Below are positions 61,385-64,000 of a DNA stretch of 64,000 bases, one piece after another. Every line of letters begins with the position of its first letter. Positions within the stretch are counted from its first letter, which is position 1. Source of the stretch: Eutrophovita brisbanensis (GTDB taxonomy: Bacteria > Pseudomonadota > Gammaproteobacteria > Burkholderiales > Eutrophovitaceae); contig JAYQTM010000001.1 in NCBI GenBank assembly GCA_038147395.1, forward strand, positions 1,922,001 to 1,986,000. Direction: 5' to 3'. The translations under genes were made by a program, and so were the position numbers. The notes beneath the pieces are model-generated. The model worked only from the letters and a program-made list of their open reading frames with translations. It searched no databases and was not told the origin of the DNA.

Positions 61385-62476
61385 TTACTTGAGATAACCA
61401 TTTTTACCCCAAACCGCAAAGTTCTTTCGGAACTCCACTAAATCTGAGTAGACTTTCTTGAATTCAGGATTGACTTCCATCTCCTCAGCAGCCACCTCAT
61501 CCCAAGCTTTTCGGAACGCATCGAGCATCTCGGGAGACCACTGATGAACCGTAACGCCCTGCTCCTGCATTTTTGCAATCGCTGCCGGTTGAGAGAAGTC
61601 ACCTCTAGCAAGACCATCGCGTATCTTGTCACCACAAGCCACCTCAATGATTTTCTTGTGGTTGTCAGACAGCCCGTTCCAGACGTCAATGTTCATGAAG
61701 ACTCCGTTAAATGACGCCGGTTGATGCCAACCAGGGAAATAATAATGTTTCGCGACTTGGTATAAACCCAAGCTGGTGTCGATTGAGGGCATCGAAAACT
61801 CGGTTGCATCAATTGTCCCCAGTTGCAATGCCTGGAATATCTCTCCACCGGCCAACAACTGTGTCGCCACGCCAAGCTTGTCGAGCACCTTTGCACCAAG
61901 ACCGAAGAATCGCATCTTCAAGCCTTTCAAATCCTCGACACTCGTGATCTCTTCTTTGAACCATCCAGATGCTTCTGGAGGAATCATGTGACACGGAATG
62001 TACTTGATGTTGTGCGCGCCATACAATTCGTCGGCGAATTTAGATCCGTTTCCATAGTAATACCAAGCGAGAAATTCCGTTGGATTGGGTCCGAATGGAA
62101 GCGCTGTGAATACACTAAACGTATTATTCACACCAGCGTAGTAGCCAGAGCTTGCCCAGGCCATCGCCACCGAACCTTTCGATGCAGCTGGAATCGCTTC
62201 AAGGCCTGGAACCAAGGCATTGGGTTCAAAGAATTTCACTTCTAGTGAACCCCCTGATAGCGCCTTCACCGTGTCCGTCCATTCGATAGCACCATCGCCC
62301 AGAATATCTAAAGACGATGGAAAAGCGCTTGCCATTTTTAGGGTCACCTTCTCCGCCGGTGCCGCCGTTGACGTGTCAGACGCACCAGACGATGGCGCAT
62401 CACTGCCGCCACCACATGCAGTTAACAACATCGACCCAAAAATTCCCGCAATAAGCGAGACATGATATTTCTTCAT
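61385..62476 (-). CDS. TRAP transporter solute-binding lipoprotein (DctP), copy 1
   Basis: Periplasmic binding protein of the DctP/TakP family, 363 residues, made as a lipoprotein: the signal ends in the lipobox LLTACGGG (cysteine near residue 21). Core blocks: VTLKMASAFPSSLDILGDG, NALVPGLEAIPAASKGSV, the ligand-region PPEASGWFKEEI and EDLKGLKMRFFGLGAKVLDK, and GTIDATEFSMPS with HYYFPGWHQP. The GTIDATEF/PGWHQ pattern resembles the FcbT1/TakP subgroup (mannitol, chloroaromatic or 2-oxo acid carriers). It is strongly similar to the next gene upstream, so they are tandem paralogues. Confidence 0.92.
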   Translation of the reverse strand: MKKYHVSLIAGIFGSMLLTACGGGSDAPSSGASDTSTAAPAEKVTLKMASAFPSSLDILGDGAIEWTDTVKALSGGSLEVKFFEPNALVPGLEAIPAASKGSVAMAWASSGYYAGVNNTFSVFTALPFGPNPTEFLAWYYYGNGSKFADELYGAHNIKYIPCHMIPPEASGWFKEEITSVEDLKGLKMRFFGLGAKVLDKLGVATQLLAGGEIFQALQLGTIDATEFSMPSIDTSLGLYQVAKHYYFPGWHQPASFNGVFMNIDVWNGLSDNHKKIIEVACGDKIRDGLARGDFSQPAAIAKMQEQGVTVHQWSPEMLDAFRKAWDEVAAEEMEVNPEFKKVYSDLVEFRKNFAVWGKNGYLK

Positions 62477-62492
62477 ACACTCCTCCTGATAT

Positions 62493-62512
62493 GGCCTGTT
62501 ACGTGACAGGCC
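62493..62512. other. Small hairpin upstream of DctP copy 1
   Basis: A perfect 7-bp inverted repeat (62493-62499 with 62506-62512, 6-base loop) lies 16 bases before the dctP copy 1 start, just upstream of its GGAGG. It could stabilise the 5' end of a processed message or affect translation; nothing more can be said from sequence. Confidence 0.5.
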
Positions 62513-62530
62513 TTTATTCTTAAGTTTTAA

Positions 62531-62567
62531 GATCAGCCGGAGGCCATTATATGTCCTCCGGCTGATC
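62531..62567. terminator. Large perfect hairpin between the two DctP genes
   Basis: Arms 62531-62543 and 62555-62567 form a perfect, GC-rich 13-bp stem with an 11-base loop, starting 6 bases after the stop of the upstream dctP. On the minus strand the stem is followed by TTAAAACTT, not a clean T-run. It may therefore be a leaky terminator or a 3'-end stabilising stem that raises the level of the first binding protein. Confidence 0.65.
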
Positions 62568-62573
62568 AGAATG

Positions 62574-63674
62574 CTATTTCTTCATGTATCCGTTTTCACC
62601 CCAGAGCTTGTATTCATCTCTGAACTTCGAATAGGAATCATAGACTTTCTTGAAGTTTTCGTTCTTCGCTGACTCTTCAGCAACCACTTCTTCCCAAGCT
62701 CCTCGATAGGCAGAGAGGATCTCATCGGGCCAGTAGTGAATTTGAACGCCATGCTTGTCAACCATTCGTTGCATCGCTGGCGCTTGCGTTGCCTCACCTT
62801 CAGCAATCATCTCCTTGAGAATGTATCCACAGGTCACCTCGACCAATTTCTGATGGTACGGCGACAGTGAATTCCAAACATCCTGATTGAAGAACAAGTG
62901 ACCTAGCGCGGTGGCTTGATGCCATCCAGGAAAGTAGTAATGTTTTGCCACCTGATAAAAACCAAAACTTTCATCCGCAGACGGCGTTGAAAACTCAGTC
63001 GCATCGATTGTACCCAGCTGCAAGGCCTGGAATATATCGCCAGGTGCAAGCAATTGAGTTGCAACACCAAGTTTGTCCATCACTTTGGCACCAAGGCCGA
63101 AGAAACGCATCTTCATCCCTTTGAGGTCATCAACGCTCTTAATTTCCTCTCTAAACCAACCAGATGCCTCTGGTGGCGTAATGAAACACGGAATCGCTTT
63201 GATGTTGTGAGCACCATACATTTCATCTGCTAGCTCATTACCACCACCGTACTGCAACCATGCGATCAACTCGTCCGCAGCTGCGCCAAAGGGTACTGAA
63301 GTGAAAAAGCTGAACGCAAGATCGGTACCCGCATAAAACCCAGATGTCGACCAAGCCACATCAATTGAGCCTTTGGAAGCTGCCGGAATGGCTTCAAGTC
63401 CGGGAACTAAAGCACCAGGCTCAAAGAATTTGAATTCCAATGTGCCAGCTGAGACTTCTTTAATCGTCTCACTGAAGCGGACTCCATTCGTGCCAATGAG
63501 CTGGAGTGAGGCCGGGAACGCGCTAGCCATCTTTAGCGTCACTTTCTCTTGAACCTTAGAGGATTCGCCTCCGGCTGAACCTGTGGCCGCTGGGTCTTCA
63601 CCACCGCCACAGCCAGCCAAAAGAATCGCGGCCAACACAGCTCCGAAATAACTACCAAATAAACGTTTTTGCAT
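62574..63674 (-). CDS. TRAP transporter solute-binding lipoprotein (DctP), copy 2
   Basis: A 366-residue DctP/TakP-family binding lipoprotein with lipobox ILLAGCGGG (cysteine near residue 22). It shares long blocks with copy 1: LKMASAFPASLQLIG, ALVPGLEAIPAASKGSI, PPEASGWFREEIKSVDDLKG, RFFGLGAKVMDKLGVATQLL and HYYFPGWHQ. It differs elsewhere, including the ligand-side SFFTSVPFGAAADELIAWLQ. The ATG at 63672-63674 follows AAGGG. As the first gene of the presumed operon it may be the major binding protein, feeding the same DctQM as copy 1. Confidence 0.92.
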   Translation of the reverse strand: MQKRLFGSYFGAVLAAILLAGCGGGEDPAATGSAGGESSKVQEKVTLKMASAFPASLQLIGTNGVRFSETIKEVSAGTLEFKFFEPGALVPGLEAIPAASKGSIDVAWSTSGFYAGTDLAFSFFTSVPFGAAADELIAWLQYGGGNELADEMYGAHNIKAIPCFITPPEASGWFREEIKSVDDLKGMKMRFFGLGAKVMDKLGVATQLLAPGDIFQALQLGTIDATEFSTPSADESFGFYQVAKHYYFPGWHQATALGHLFFNQDVWNSLSPYHQKLVEVTCGYILKEMIAEGEATQAPAMQRMVDKHGVQIHYWPDEILSAYRGAWEEVVAEESAKNENFKKVYDSYSKFRDEYKLWGENGYMKK

Positions 63675-63834
63675 GAAAATTTCCCTTCTTATTCGACCTC
63701 ATCGATTTGTTGCAGCACCATGCCAGGTCACGCGACTGCTCGATTGAAAATCACAATTTCACCTTATCGATCAACTCTAGCATAGAACGAAACACGAAAT
63801 CGATCACCCCACCCGCCTTTCTCAAAGGCTCAGC

Positions 63835-64000
63835 CTATCGAAATGCCCTGAAAAATTGCCTGATATCGGCAACTAAAGCCTCTGGTTGCTCTAGGGCAGC
63901 AAAATGCCCGCCACGATCACACTTCGTCCAACTTCTGATATCAGAATAAAAGAGACTCGCGATAGACGGTGGTGGAGAGAGTATTTCTCTGGGAAACTCA
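63835..64000 (-). CDS. Epoxide-hydrolase-like alpha/beta hydrolase, C-terminal end
   Basis: The last 55 codons of a minus-strand gene that enters from the right edge; the stop is TAG at 63835-63837. The translation contains EFPREILSPPP, DIRSWTKCDRGGHFAALEQPE and LVADIRQFFRAFR. The GGHFAALEQPE block with its catalytic histidine is the C-terminal hallmark of the epoxide hydrolase (EHN) alpha/beta hydrolases. It is transcribed toward the TRAP operon, about 160 bases upstream of the first dctP. The family call is good; specificity cannot be told. Confidence 0.75.
   Translation of the reverse strand, partial: EFPREILSPPPSIASLFYSDIRSWTKCDRGGHFAALEQPEALVADIRQFFRAFR

Noticed and set aside
63675..63834. 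Gap before the first dctP: a 6-bp hairpin at 63816-63830 and a possible extended -10 (TGCTAGAG on the minus strand)
   Set aside because: The hairpin lacks a T-run and the -35 is poor; a promoter must exist here but I cannot place it with confidence.
1..64000. tRNA/rRNA genes, CRISPR arrays, insertion sequences, integrases, toxin-antitoxin or phage-defence genes
   Set aside because: Looked for in the gaps and among the translations; nothing supports any of them. All gaps are under about 250 bases and the coding content is metabolic, housekeeping or transport.

Overview
The window is a compact stretch of a gammaproteobacterial chromosome. Two gene orders match what I know of Pseudomonas and relatives: aroC-MFS / leuCDB-asd-fimV-truA-trpF-accD-folC-dedD-cvpA-purF-metZ, and glmM-folP-ftsH-rlmE-yhbY-greA-carBA-dapB with bamE/fur/recN. 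The metG/mrp/dcd group is also as in that lineage. Genes are tightly packed: several neighbours overlap by one start/stop (TTGA or ATGA), convergent genes share stop codons (TTAA), and TTG and GTG starts are common. Lipid A genes (lpxH, a PagL-type deacylase), bamE and fimV show a Gram-negative envelope. Base composition is fairly even throughout, and the last 11 kb of transport and catabolic genes suggests a free-living, probably marine, heterotroph (inference).

Layout. 1-404: an internal fragment of pstS joined abruptly to a 3'-truncated glmM (373-1452). 1.4-11.5 kb: folP, ftsH, rlmE, yhbY, greA, carB, carA, dapB, bamE, mostly minus strand. 11.6-24.2 kb: fur, recN, nadK, hrcA, hemH, a DUF922-like secreted protein, grpE-dnaK-dnaJ with two sigma-32 promoters, cysS split into two reading frames, ppiB, lpxH. 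24.2-42.7 kb: a long minus-strand series from aroC through the leu, asd, fimV, truA, trpFBA, accD, folC and purF genes to metZ. 42.9-53 kb: thyA-folA, an ornithine-decarboxylase-type gene, dcd, mrp, metG, dnaE. 53-64 kb: accessory genes comprising an alpha/beta hydrolase, an MFS carrier, metY with a CoA-binding partner, a 3-hydroxyacyl-CoA dehydrogenase, a TauE/SafE permease, pagL, a TRAP transporter with two tandem lipoprotein binding proteins, and the end of an epoxide-hydrolase-like gene.

Functional themes: pyrimidine and folate/thymidylate supply (carAB, folP, folC, thyA, folA, dcd), amino-acid synthesis (dapB, asd, leuBCD, trpFBA, aroC, metZ, metY), protein quality control (grpE, dnaK, dnaJ, hrcA, ftsH), envelope biogenesis, and TRAP-type uptake.

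The most notable non-coding signal is upstream of carAB. A strong sigma-70 promoter contains an 18-bp palindrome in its -35/spacer and is followed at once by an intrinsic terminator, before carA begins. Other points of interest are the split cysS, the glmM/pstS junction (probably an assembly chimera), hairpins that could set the binding-protein to permease ratio in the TRAP operon, and a DUF922 protein that lacks the expected metal-binding histidines. I saw no rRNA, tRNA, CRISPR array, insertion sequence or phage gene, and no gene-free stretch longer than about 250 bases. I did not find a clear, wholly new multi-gene system.
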